DNA of 64,000 nt from Anomaloglossus baeobatrachus (taxonomy: Eukaryota > Chordata > Amphibia > Anura > Aromobatidae), in the NCBI RefSeq assembly GCF_048569485.1, contig NC_134353.1:708731930-708795929 (forward strand), written 5' to 3'. Shown piece after piece: positions 47,690 to 58,687 of this stretch. The notes beneath the pieces are model-generated. The model saw only the letters and a list, made by a program, of their open reading frames with translations. It did no database searches and was not told the origin of the DNA. Within the stretch, counting starts at the first letter, position 1, and the number at the start of each line of letters is the position of its first letter. The translations under genes and the position numbers were made by a program.

Positions 47690-48043
47690 TTAAAAAAAAA
47701 AATTCAGCTTTTTTTATATTTATTTGAACATGAAAAATTGGAGGAAAGATCTATGCTTTTGTAGAGTCTGCCTGACTACCTCTTGAAGCTCATCAAGAGA
47801 ATGCCAAGAGTGTGCAAAGCAGTAATCAACGCAAAATGTGGCTACTTTGAAGAACCTAGAATATAAGACATATTTTCAGTTGTTTCACTCTTATTTGTTA
47901 AGTATTTCATTCCACATGTGTTAATTCATAGTTTTGATGCCTTCAATGTGAATCTACAATTTTCAGAGTCATGAAAATAAAGAAAACTCTTTGAATGAGA
48001 AGTTGTGTCCAAACTTTTGGTCTGTACTGTATATATCCACTGT
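47690..48043 (+). mobile_element. Tc1-like element 3' end fragment
   Basis: The sequence ends gtgtccaaacttttggtctg followed by tactgta, a common Tc1-like outer end. 47765-47870 is the decayed tail of a transposase reading region. The left part of the element is absent. Confidence 0.65.
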
Positions 48044-48050
48044 ATATATA

Positions 48051-48088
<38 letters not shown>
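48044..48088. repeat. (TA)n microsatellite
   Basis: Alternating TA run with a short CA tail. Confidence 0.95.
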
Positions 48089-48094
<6 letters not shown>

Positions 48095-48097
<3 letters not shown>

Positions 48098-49651
48098 TTG
48101 CTTTGCGAAAGTATTCGCCCCTTTGAATTTTTAAACCCTTTCCCACATTTCAGACTTCAAACATAAAGATTAAAATTTTAATGTTATGGTGAAGAATCGA
48201 CAACAAGTGGGACATGATTGTGAAGTTGAATGAAATTTATTGCTTATTTTATACTTTTATAAAAAATAGAAAACTGAAAATTAGGGTGTGCAATATTATT
48301 CATCCCCTTTACTTTCAGTGCAGCAAACTCACTCCAGAAGTTCATTGAGTATCTCTGAATGATCCAATGTTGTCCTAAATGACTGATGATGATAAATATT
48401 ATCCACCCTGTGTGTAATCAAGTATTTGTATAAATGCAGCAGCTCTGTGATAGTCTCAGTGTTCTGTTTAAAGCGCAGAGCGCATCATGAAGGCCAAGGA
48501 ACACAACAGGCAGGTCTGTGATACTGTTGTGGAGAAGTTTAAAGCTGGATTTGGTTACAAAAAGATTTTCAAAACTTTAAACATCCCAAGAAGCACTGTG
48601 CAAGCGATCATATTGAAGTGGAAGGAGCATCATACCACTGCAAATCTACCAAGACCCGGCTGTCCCTCAAAACTTTCATGTCAAACAAGGAGAAAAATGA
48701 TCAGAGATGCAGCCAAGAGGCCCATGATCACTCTGGATGAACTGCAGAGATATACAGCTGAGGTGGGAGAGTCTCTCCATAGGACAACAATCAGTCATAC
48801 ACTGCACAAATCTGGCCTTTATGGTAGAGTGGCAAGGAGAAAGCCATTTCTCAAAGATATCCATAAAAGTGTTGTTTAAAGTTTGCCACAAGCCACCTGG
48901 GAGACACAACAAACATGTGGAAGAAGGTGCTCTGGTCAGATGAAACCAAAATCAAACTATTTGGGCACAATGCCAAACGATATGTTTGGCATAAAAGCAA
49001 CACAGCTCATCACCCTGAACACACCATCCCCAATGTCAAACATGGTGGTGGCAGCATTATGGTTAGGCCAGCTTTTCTTCAGCAGGGACAGGGAAGATGG
49101 TTAAAATTGATGGGAAAATGGATGGAACGAAATACAGGACCATTCTTGAAGAAAACCTGTTGGAGTCTGCAAAAAACCTGAGACTGGGACGGAGATTTGT
49201 CTTTCAACAAGACAATGATCCCAAACATAAAGCAAAATCTACAATGGAAGGGTTCACAAATAAACGTATCCAGGTGTTAGAATAGCCAAGTCAAAGTCCA
49301 GACCTGAATCCAATCGAGAATCTGTGGAGAGAGCTGAAAACTACTGTTAACAAATGCTCTCCATCCAACCTCACTCAGCTCGAGCTGTTTGCAAAGGAAG
49401 AATAGGCAAGAATTTCAGTCTCTCGATGTGCAAAACTGATAGACACATACCCCAAACGAATTGCAGCTGTAATCGCAGCAAAAGGTGGCGCTACAAAGTG
49501 TTAACTTAAAGGGGCCGGATAATATTGCACGCCCCAATTTTCAGTTTATTATTTTTTATAAAAGCTTAAAATAAGCAATAAATTTAGTTCAACATCACAA
49601 TTGTGTCCCACTTGTTGTTGATTCTTCACCATATCTTATCTTTATCGCAAG

Positions 49652-49655
<4 letters not shown>
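48095..49655 (+). mobile_element. Tc1/mariner transposon, decayed
   Basis: Outer left motif ttgctttgcgaaagtattcg. Inner inverted arms: atggtgaagaatcgacaaca near 48187 and tgttgttgattcttcaccat near 49613. AT microsatellites sit at both ends, in line with TA insertion and later slippage. The transposase gene inside is broken. Confidence 0.85.
48487..49503 (+). pseudogene. Tc1 transposase pseudogene
   Basis: Starts MKAKEHNRQVCDTVVEKF at 48487 with a clear helix-turn-helix (YKKIFKTLNIPRSTV) and PRPG hook. The first frame stops at about 48879. The catalytic part continues in other frames with [27 protein letters not shown] and, after further stops near 49285 and 49403, [11 protein letters not shown]. 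The end near 49503 is TKC where TKY would be usual. At least two frameshifts and two stops are visible, so it cannot make a transposase. Family relatives are about 340 residues. Confidence 0.9.
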
Positions 49656-49693
<38 letters not shown>

Positions 49694-49734
49694 GTACAGT
49701 ATATATATATATATATATATATACACACAGTACA

Positions 49735-49786
<52 letters not shown>

Positions 49787-49790
49787 TACA

Positions 49791-49821
<31 letters not shown>
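49656..49821. repeat. (TA)n microsatellite with CAGTA interruptions
   Basis: Four TA runs separated by cacacagtacagt-like spacers, suggesting a compound unit that was itself duplicated. Confidence 0.95.
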
Positions 49822-49825
<4 letters not shown>

Positions 49826-50524
49826 GTATTTTTCGGACTATAAGACGAACTTTTTTCCCCCCAAATGTTGGGGGAAAGTGGGGGGTGCGTCTTAGTCTGA
49901 ATGTAGGGTTGCGGGGAATGAGGCTGCTGCGGTGGAGCGGGTCATTGGCGGCACGAGCAGGCTGTAGCACCCTGCCGTGACCACATGGACCCGCTCATTT
50001 AATATGCACGCCCATCATCCCGCCCATCATCTCTCAGCGCTGAAGCCACTGCTGACAGGTGGGTGGGATGATGGGTGGGGAATGCGCGCATATTAAACAG
50101 CCTACCCGCGTGATCACCCCTGGCAACTACAGCCTGGAGTGATCATGTGCGGCTGTATTCACTGCCCCCCGCGTATCATCATCATCAGCGCGGGGTGCAG
50201 TGAATCAGTATAACTTACCGGCCATGATCCCTGTAGCACCACAATGTCCTCCTGTCTGTGCCGGCGCCGGCTGTGTGGAGACTAGCGGTGCGCACAGAGA
50301 TGACGTCATCGCTGTGTGCACGTGTTCACACTCAGCCGCCGCCGGAACAGACAGGAGGACATCGAGATGCTGCAGGGAGCGTGGCCTGCTCCACACTCCA
50401 GCGCTGCTGCTGCTGACACAGGCGGAGGAGGAGCAATGCTGCAGTGAGGGAGGTAAGGTGAGTATGAACTCATTAAGGGTGAGTATGAACTCATTAAAGG
50501 TGAGTTATTTTTTTTTATGTGCCA
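49822..50524. mobile_element. CCGTATTTTTCGG-type MITE, left end
   Basis: TA then ccgtatttttcggactataa, as at the ends of 18660-19421. The interior is GC-rich. No right end was found; the sequence passes into a minisatellite. Confidence 0.6.
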
Positions 50525-51105
50525 CAGGATGCCGGCTGTATACCAGGATGAGGGTTTATAGCAGGATGGGGGTGTATAGCAGGATGAGGGCATATAGCAG
50601 GATGGGGGTATATTATGAGCAGGATGGGGGTATATGAGCAGGATGGGGGTATATGTATAGGGCGGCACGGTGGCTCAGTGGTTAGCACTGCAGTCTCGCA
50701 GCGCTGGGGTCCTGGGTTCATATCCCACCAAGGACAACATCTGCAAGGAGTTTGTATGTTCTCCCCGTGTTTGCGTGGGTTTCCTCTGGGTACTCCGGCT
50801 TCCTCATACACTTGAAAGACATACTGATAGGGACTCTAGATTGTGAGCCCCAATGGGGACAGTGTTGCCAATGTATGTAAAGCGCTGTGGAATTAATAGC
50901 GCTATATAAATGAATAAAATTATTATTAATTATTATTATTATTATATAGCAGGATGGGGGTATATAGCAGGATGGGGCCATATGCCAGGATGGGGTATAT
51001 ATCAGGGTGCGGCCATATGCGAGTATATAGCAGGATGCGGCCATATGCCAGGATGACTATATATAGCAGGATGGGGGGCTATACCAGGATGAGGGAGATA
51101 TACTG
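50525..51105 (+). repeat. Minisatellite, ~18-bp unit, split by a SINE
   Basis: Units like atagcaggatgggggtat on both sides of 50661-50940. Confidence 0.85.
50661..50940 (+). mobile_element. tRNA-derived SINE
   Basis: The head ggcggcacggtggctcagtg holds an A-box-like tggctcagtgg, and a B-box-like gggttcatatccc follows about 45 bp later. This is the internal RNA polymerase III promoter of tRNA-derived SINEs. The tail agcgctatataaatgaataa with (att)n matches LINE-type 3' ends. Not a functional tRNA. Confidence 0.85.
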
Positions 51106-51339
51106 TATATACAAGGCAGGAGGATCATTACCAGGCTGGGGTACCTTAATAAAGTATTTGAAGAAAGGAAATCCAGCGAGCCAGGCTTGTAATGAATAAA
51201 AAATCTTTTACTTTATTTCAAACATAGATTAAAAATCTTTTTCCATAGCAGCATAGTACAAATACAGGCAGAGATGAGCAAATTACTGCTGTAAAGTGCA
51301 CGGCAAGACACGTTTCGGCTAAATCTTTATCATTGCCAA
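51106..51339. other. Short unassigned repeat
   Basis: Contains cggcaagacacgtttcggct, a stretch common next to Penelope-like or LINE ends in frogs. Family not settled. Confidence 0.35.
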
Positions 51340-52021
51340 TGGCGTCGCTTAGTGTGACGGTACCTTAAGCGACGCTCCAGCGATCCCACCAGCAACCTGA
51401 CCTGGCAGGGATCGCTGGAGCGTCGCTACACGGGTTGCTGGTGAGCTGTCACACAGGCAGATCTCACCAGCAACCAGTGACCGGCCCCCAGCCAGCAGCG
51501 ACGTGTGGAAGCGATGCTGCGCTTGGTAACCAAGGTAAATATCGGGTAACCAACCCGATATTTACCTTGGTTACCAGCGCACACTGCTTAACGCTGGCTC
51601 CCTGCACTCCTAGCCAGAGTACACATCGGGTTAATTACCCGATGTGTAGTCTGGCTATGTGTGCAGGGAGCAGGGAGCCGGCACTGACAGCGTGAGAGCG
51701 GCGGACGCTGGTAACGAAGGTAAATATCGGGTAACCAAGGAAAGGGCTTCTTGGTTACCTAATATTTACATTGGTTTCCAGCGTCCGCAGAAGCCGGCTC
51801 CCTGCACATTCAGTTGTTCCTCTCTCGCTGTCACACACAGCGATGTGTGCTTCACAGCGGGAGAGCAACAACTAAAAAATGGCCCAGGACATTCAGCAAC
51901 AACCAGCGACCTCACAGCAGGGGCCAGGTTGTTGTTGGATGTCACACACAGCAACATCACTAGCAAGTTGTGCCTCAGCAGCGATGTTGCTAGCGATGTT
52001 GCTTAGTGTGACGGTACCTTT
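51340..52021. mobile_element. PIF/Harbinger-like MITE cluster
   Basis: Both edges carry gcttagtgtgacggtacctt in the same orientation, so this may be two overlapping or joined copies. The interior has agcgatcccaccagcaacct and repeated gtaaatatcgggtaaccaag. Confidence 0.6.
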
Positions 52022-52848
52022 AGTGCTCATCACATCCATTCCCTACTTAGGGCTTATTTCAGGGTCAGCCAGGGTCAGATATCCGACTCAGCGCATAGAT
52101 GCGGAACCTATCTCGGGGTTGTGAGGGAAGCCAGGCACCAGCGGTAGGTTTGGTCATGGGTCACAATCTCTACCTTTTCTAGACACAGGGTTTCCCTTCC
52201 TTTCACTGTTCGCTTGATACTTCCCCATACCTAGCAAGACATTTATAACACTTAAGTTCTGGTCCCTTAAACTTATATGGGGTACAGCACCCGGGGTCAA
52301 GTTCGGATCAAGTCTAGCCCCGAACCAGACTTTTTTTTTAAGTCTGGCTGATCCAGCCAAACCCGAACCCGGGTTTGCCTATGTCTATTCAAGAGGTGTT
52401 TTCATCTCTATTCCCAGCCATCAAATGAGGCAGCTGAACTGCCTTTTATTGCTTATTCCAAATCCTGGAACTGGAAATAAGGGAATGGCAATATCTACTC
52501 AGCTCTAGTGACCATTACAACAATCACCAAAAATCCAGACCCATTAAAAGAAAACCTTTCAGCACTATATGCGCCAATTCTGGTACTTTGCAATGGCTCT
52601 TCCTAATCACCATTGTTTTTTGGCAATCAGGTAATGGTTTCTGGGGTTGATATCATCTGAGTTCTGTTAGCTGGCATCAAGACCTGGTGTTAATAATGGA
52701 GAGGCGTCTATCAGACACCCCCATTACTAAGCCACTAATTAAAAAAAAATTGTAGAATTGCTGCATTTTTAGGCTGGGAAGGGGAGTAAGTTTATTGTCT
52801 GTAGGCAGTCTGAAAGTAGTCAATTGATTTTATTTAATTTAAAAAAAA

Positions 52849-52850
<2 letters not shown>
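52022..52850. other. Half of a hAT-like MITE and unassigned DNA
   Basis: 52255-52395 (ccgaacccgggtttgcctat, then gtctattc) resembles the right half of the 47235 family. The rest is not recognised. Confidence 0.45.
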
Positions 52851-52902
<52 letters not shown>

Positions 52903-52970
52903 GGTGGCCCGATTCTACGCATCGGGTATTCTAGAATTTTCGTATTGTGTAGTTAATGTATGATTTTTGT

Positions 52971-53001
<31 letters not shown>

Positions 53002-53384
53002 CTGTAGTTACCAAGTGTTTGTGTAGGGCGCTGTACATGTTGTGCGTGTTGTCTGGGTGTGGCGGGGGGTGAGAGCGGTGTTGTATGTGTGTTGCGTGTG
53101 TTGCGTTGTTTGTGAAGAGCTGTGTGTTTGTAGCGTTGTGTGTGTGTGTGTTGCGCGGTTTGTGTGGGTGTGGTGTGTTTTGGGGGGAGGTATGTTTTGT
53201 GCAATGTGTGTGTGTTGCGTGGTATGTGCGTATATTTATGTATGCCGCGGTGTTTGTGTGTTGGGTGTTGTGTGTGTGCAGCGTTGTCTGTGTGTGTGGG
53301 TGTCTGTGTAGGGCAGTGTTTGTGGTTCCCAGTGTGTGTGTGGTGTGTTGTGTGTGTGTGTGTGTGTTGGGGGGAGGTGTGCAC

Positions 53385-53745
53385 CTCCCATCGTGCTCCA
53401 TCCCCCATGCTGCGCACCCCCCATCGTGCTCCATCCGCCATGCTGCGCACTCCCAAACGTGCTCCATCCGCCATGCTGCGCACTCCCAAACGTGGTCCAT
53501 CCGCCATGCTGGGCACTCCCAAACGTGCTCCATCCGCCATGCTGCGCACTCCCAAACGTGCTCCATCCGCCATGCTGCGCACTCCCAAACGTGCTCCATC
53601 TGCCATGCTGCGCACTCCCAAACGTGCTCCATCCGCCATGCTGCGCACTCCCAAACGTGCTCCATCCCCCATGCTGCGCACTCCCCATCGTGCTCCATCC
53701 CCCATGCTGCGCACCCCCCATCGTGCTCCATCCCCCATGCTGCAC
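53385..53745 (+). repeat. 33-bp minisatellite, ~11 units
   Basis: Unit cgtgctccatccgccatgct + gcgcactcccaaa. The 33-bp period keeps every frame open on both strands, so long but meaningless frames arise. Confidence 0.95.
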
Positions 53746-53747
53746 CA

Positions 53748-54070
53748 GCATCAGCCTCTCTGCCCCCAGCATCAGCCTCTCTCCTCCCAGCATCAGCCTC
53801 TCTCCTCCCAGCATCAGCCTCTCTCCTCCCAGCATCAGCCTCTCTGTCCCCAGCATCAGCCTCTCTCCTCCCAGCCTAAGCCTCCCCCAGCATCAGCCTC
53901 TCTTCTCTCAGCCTCCCCCCTCCCAGCCTCCCCCTCCCAGCCTCCCCCAGCATCAGCCTCCCCCTCCCAGCCTCCCCCAGCATCAGCCTCTCTCCTCCCA
54001 GCCTCCCCCAGCATCAGCCTCTCTCCTCTCAGCCTCCCCCAGCATCAGCCTACACCCTCCCAGTCTCCCC
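53748..54070 (+). repeat. 21-bp-based minisatellite
   Basis: Unit cagcatcagcctctctcctcc, with later shortened forms (cagcctcccc). Confidence 0.93.
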
Positions 54071-54943
54071 CAGCACGCCGTGCTCCTCTGCCGACACTCA
54101 CAGATCCGATCGCATACACTTACACACACACACTCACACATCTGAACACACTCACACACATCCGATCGCATACACTCACACACACACTGACGATATCGCA
54201 CATACGCGCTCACACTCACAACATCCGGAGATACCACATGCTTCTGGCCATGTGATCCTCCGGCAGGTCCTGGAAGGTCACTCCACAGTATCGCCGCCGA
54301 GAAGCAAGCGATATCCCAGGATGTTGTGAGTGTGTGGATGCGATGTGATGTGTGTGTGAGAGTGAGTGTGATCTGATGTGTGTGTGTGTGTGTGTTGTTA
54401 TGTGTGTGCGTGTGTATGTTCCGCCGCTGCAGGACCTTGATGCGCTGGTAACTATGCTACCATGGTTACCAGCGTATCCCGTCCCCCGCTCGCACGGGAG
54501 CCCACACCAGCATACGGCGGCAACCCCAGCAATGCGAGGGTATGTGTCGGCTGGGTTGGCGGCGTACGCTGATGTGGGCTCCCGGGGGTACAGTACTCAC
54601 CTGGGAGTCGTGGCTCCGTGTCAGTTCGGGGAATGCGTGCGGGGGGCGGGGCCAGAGCGAGCAAGCATTGCGTGAGGGGGGCGGGGCGTGGCCGAGTTGC
54701 CAATGCGTGCAGGGTGCCGGGGCGAGAGGCCAATCCGTGTGGGGGGAGGAGCCTGGGCGAGCGGCCGGCCAATCCGTGTGCAGGCGGAGCCTGGGCGAGC
54801 GGCCAATCCATGCGGGGGGCGGGGCCATGGCGAGCCCAGCGGCCAATCAGCTTTGTGCCACTGTAAGGACACAATTTTGGAGCAAGACAGACAGACAGAA
54901 TAAGGCAATTATATATATAGATATATATGTGTGTGTATATATA

Positions 54944-56104
54944 TGTGGTGCCCTGGACAAGCCAGGGCGTCACAGGTACTGTAACAACACACCCCACACC
55001 CTGGCTAGGCACATCTAGGTCAAACAAAAATCCTTGTTGCCTCCCTCCAGGGGCTGATATCCACACCAGGGGGTGGAGCCAGGCGGTTGGCCCCACCCTC
55101 CGAGGAGTTCACAGTCCTGGAGGCGGGAAAGAAGTAGTTTGGAGTTGAGGAGTGAAGTGGTAGCGGAGGAGACTGACCGTGTCCGGGTGCGTGGCCCAGG
55201 CACATACAGCAAGGTTGGCAGACGGTGGTGACCGTCTGCAGGAGGGGCTGATTGACGTGAACCGTAAGGACCGGGGACGGGCGGTGGCCCGTCGGTACCG
55301 GATCGGGGAACGAAGAGAAGCCAGCACCATTCGGCAGGGCCTACGGACCCCGACCAGACTAGTAGTCGCCGTAAAACCAGTCAAATCCGTTAGCGAAGGG
55401 AACCTCCGGGGTTTCCCAGCAGTCAAGACCCGATTGAAGGCAACAGCTCAAACCGTGAAGGGAAATACAGTCACCGCCAAGGCTACAGTTCCTAGGGCCA
55501 GAGCCTGCGGGCAAAAGGGGCTCCCTCAGCCTCCTTCCAAGCTGGGGAGCAGGTTACCGGTGGGAAGCCACCAGAACCGAGAACATAACACAGGTGCAGG
55601 GAAAGGCAGTCACCGCCAACCTACCGGGAGAAGAACCACCGCAGCCGTCTGTGGGACCCGTCCATCCAGCCGTTTGTTTTACCGGAGACTTTGTATTCAT
55701 CATTGGCTGAGTGAGTACCACTGTGCCATGCGGCACCGCGCTGCCCCCGCGACCCTGCACCTCACCAGGCCCCGTAACCCGCCTGCTATCCCTCCCTCAC
55801 CAGGCCCCGGGACAACCAACCCCCCTACCCACGGAGGGGAAAAACAACATCCAAGCTGCTCCCTGTCATCGCTCCCGGGATCCCGTCTAGAGCAGCGGTG
55901 GTGTCACAACCTCACCACAACCGTGGGTGGCGTCACGGACAATAAATCCCCAAAACCATTCCCCTTTTCACTCACGGGCGAGGAGCGCCGCTCGAGTCCC
56001 CGGGATCCGGCCCACCGCTCGAGCCACCACCGAGCAGCAAGCGAAGCAGCAGCAGCGCCGGACCCGAGCGTGGTGAGGGCAGCGTCCCCTCCCCGCCCGC
56101 GACA
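54944..56104 (+). mobile_element. Solo LTR (family L, copy 1)
   Basis: Fossil. 1161 bp, TG...CA ends, 4-bp duplication TATA (54940-54943, 56105-56108). It starts tgtggtgccctggacaagcc, with a short hairpin ccctggacaagccaggg, and has an ataaatcccc polyadenylation-type stretch near 55941. No internal region remains. The 322-codon open frame through it is not a gene. Confidence 0.8.
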
Positions 56105-56108
56105 TATA

Positions 56109-56260
56109 CACCGTATTTTTCGGACTGTAAGACGCACCGGACCATAAGACGCACCCTGGTTTTAGACCTATCACCAGCATAGAGTAAGGGGGAATGAAAG
56201 TATTTAAAGACACAAAGGTAAGTGCTGAATATTAACAGCTGAAAAGGTGAGGAAATATGC
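56109..56260. mobile_element. CCGTATTTTTCGG-type MITE fragment
   Basis: caccgtatttttcggactgt directly follows the solo LTR's target duplication, so the LTR probably inserted at this MITE's edge. Confidence 0.55.
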
Positions 56261-56319
56261 AGGGTCCGAAAGAGAAAGGGATAAACCCCAAGCAGAGAAA
56301 AAGGGAAAGTCAGAGAGCA

Positions 56320-57000
56320 GCTTATGTAGCCAAACGCTGCGACCTTCTACAGCCAGAAACTACAGGACTGTCTGTCAAGCGTGACACACCTGTGACAGTA
56401 ATCCCTCCTTCTACAAGTGTTCTCCTGACACTCAAAACCAGGTTTATCTGGATGGCAGGATGGCAAGCATGACATGAATGAACCACCCTTGTTGTGTTCA
56501 CATTTAGTGCTGGAACCCTACTTTCTTCTGGACTGTAACCCCTCAAGTGCACCAAGTATTGAAGGGAACAACGTGAAAAACAAGAATTAACAATCTTAGC
56601 TATTTGAAACTCTAAATTACCATCAGTCATGATTGGGGACGGTGGCAAGGGGGACAGCTCCAAAGGTACCACATGCTTTTTGAGCAGTAACCTGTGGAAT
56701 ACATTGTGGATCCTAAGAACCTGAGGTAACTCCAGACAAAATGCTACTGGGTTAATGACGGCGGTTACGTTATAGGAACGAATAAGCCTAGGCTCTAGCT
56801 TCCAGGAAGGAATCTTCAACTTAATATTCCTGGTAGAGAACCACACATAGTCATTTACACTAAGGTCCGGATCTGGCAAGCGTTTTTTGTCATCCATACC
56901 TTTGTATCTGTCTCCTATCACCTTCAAATGTCTCTGAACCCCTTGCCATACAGAAAAGAGCAATGAGGCAAAACGCTTCTCCTCAGGGACTCCACTCTAC
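56320..57000 (-). mobile_element. Gypsy (chromovirus-type) pol fragment
   Basis: Fossil. The minus strand encodes the end of a Gypsy integrase (GDRVWFS-like region, then HNVFHRLLLKKHV) followed by a chromodomain-like stretch (YLVHLRGYSPEESRVPA). Only this piece remains, in broken form. Confidence 0.8.
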
Positions 57001-57339
57001 AACTAAAGGTACCAAACTGCGGATGAAAACTGTATGCACCTAAGAATGGCGACTTGCCAGTAGACTGCTGGTGAACTCAATACCAGATTACTGGATTAGG
57101 CTACGTGCGCATGTTGAGTATAAAATCTGCATCTCCTGGCAGAAAAATACACCAAAAACTATTTTCTTTGCTATACCTTTTGTGTCCAGGAGAAGGCTGT
57201 TTTCTGTGCGATTGTTGGAGATTTATGGACTACAATATATCTTCCTGTTTTCCACCAAGCAACTTCATGCCTGTGCCTACCTCAAGCACTGCCATAGTGA
57301 GTAATCTCTTACAAGTAGTGCTAGTAGTGCAGGCATAAA
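57001..57339. other. Unassigned repeat sequence
   Basis: About 57095-57180 resembles a Harbinger-like MITE end (ggctacgtgcgcatgttgag). No gene seen. Confidence 0.35.
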
Positions 57340-57492
57340 TCCCAAGGAGTACAAATAGTTGCACAAAGTCTGTATGTCTTGGGCAAAAGGAGCCACAGCG
57401 CTGCAAGCACATTCGAAAAAAATGAAAGAGCTTGTTAAATAGTTCATGCAGACTAATATGCAGCAGCAACAACAATGGCAACAGCAACATAA

Positions 57493-58055
57493 AGCGGGCT
57501 TTACACGCTGCGACATCGCTAATGCGGAGTTGTTGGGGTCACAGAATTCGTGACGCACATCCGGCCGCATTAGCGATGCCGTTGCGTGTGACACCGATAA
57601 GCGATTTTGCATCGTTGCAAAAACGTGCAAAATCGCTAATCGGCGACATGGGGGTCCATTCTCAAATCTCGTTACTGCAGCAGTAACGAGGTTGTTCCTT
57701 CGTCCTGCGGCAGCACACATCGCTGCGTGTGACGCCGCAGTAACGAGGAAGCTCCCCTTACCTGCCTCCCGGCCGCTATGAGGAAGGAAGGAGGTGGGCG
57801 GGATGTTACGTCCCGCTCAGCTCCGCCCCTCCGCTGCTATTGGGCGGCGGTTCAGTGACGTCGCTGTGACGCCGCACGGACCGCCCCCTTAGAAAGGAGG
57901 CGGTTCGCCCGTCACAGCGACGTCGCCGGACAGGTATGTATGTGTGACGGCTGTTGTGCGACACGGGCAGCGATTTGCCCGTGTCGCGCAACAGATGGGG
58001 GCGGGTACCCACACTAGCGATATCGGGACCGATATCGCAGTGTGTAAAGTAGCCT
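57493..58055. mobile_element. GC-rich PIF/Harbinger-like MITE (copy f, second subfamily)
   Basis: TAA at 57490-57492 and 58056-58058. Ends agcgggctttacacgctgcg and the complement of gcagtgtgtaaagtagcct. It is in inverted orientation relative to 36797-37379. Confidence 0.83.
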
Positions 58056-58058
58056 TAA

Positions 58059-58472
58059 GGCTAGGTTCGCACACTGCGTCTTTTTGACGCTGCATTTTTG
58101 TTCGTTTTTGGCCGCTAAAAACGCACAAAAACGCACCTGCGTCGAAAAAACGCATCAAGAAACGCACGCGTTTTTATTGCGATTTGGTGCATTTTTGGCT
58201 GCGTTTTGCTGCATTTTTGATCTCTGCGTTTTGCTGCGTTTTTCCAATGCATTGCATGGGGGGAAAACGCAGAAAAACGCAGGAAAGAATTGACATGTCC
58301 ATTTTTTTTTTCAAGCTCAAAAACGCAGCTTAAAAAAACAGTTGTGTGCGGACAGCAAAATTGAAAACTCATAGACTTTGCTGGGGAAGCAAAGTCATAC
58401 AGTTTTGAGGCCAAAAACGCACCCGAAAAACGCGCAAAAACGCCGCGAAAAACGCATTGTGCGCACATAGCC
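58059..58472. mobile_element. PIF/Harbinger-like MITE abutting copy f
   Basis: Begins ggctaggttcgcacactgcg right after TAA 58056-58058 and ends cattgtgcgcacatagcc before TAA 58473-58475. The interior is rich in aaaaacgca motifs. It shares the central TAA with the MITE on its left. Confidence 0.8.
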
Positions 58473-58687
58473 TAAAGCTCAGCAGTAAACTAATCAACTG
58501 TTGCTAGAGCAGTTCCAGCTACAGCTGCAAAAAATTAAGGCAGCAGCAGCACTGGCACCATCAACAGATGGAACTCCTACTAGAGGCTGTCTGCGGCAGG
58601 GAAACTGCACCAACCCCAATCGAAGGTGATGATAGAAGAAGAAGACGGGTGCGTTGCAAAAGATGACACTGGATGATGACATCGAGG

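Larger units (their letters stand above)
52851..54920 (+). mobile_element. Unclassified interspersed element with minisatellites
   Basis: The left edge ggtggcccgattctacgcat and right edge gacagacagacagaataagg are both bordered by attatatatata. This resembles a widespread vertebrate repeat whose class I cannot name. The interior is low-complexity (tg-rich, then two minisatellites, then ca/tg runs and GC-rich sequence). Confidence 0.5.

Noticed and set aside
50661-50760. Possible tRNA gene
   Set aside because: A- and B-box-like motifs are present, but there is no cloverleaf and a LINE-type tail follows. This is a SINE.
53385-53745. CRISPR-like array of ~33-bp repeats
   Set aside because: The units are contiguous without unique spacers, and the DNA is vertebrate.
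52953-54255. Several 200-370-codon frames on both strands
   Set aside because: They come from minisatellites with periods divisible by 3 and from tg/ca runs. The residues are simple repeats.
55179-56147. 322-codon plus-strand open frame
   Set aside because: Lies within a solo LTR defined by TG...CA ends and a 4-bp duplication. Composition follows the GC-rich LTR and no domain is visible.
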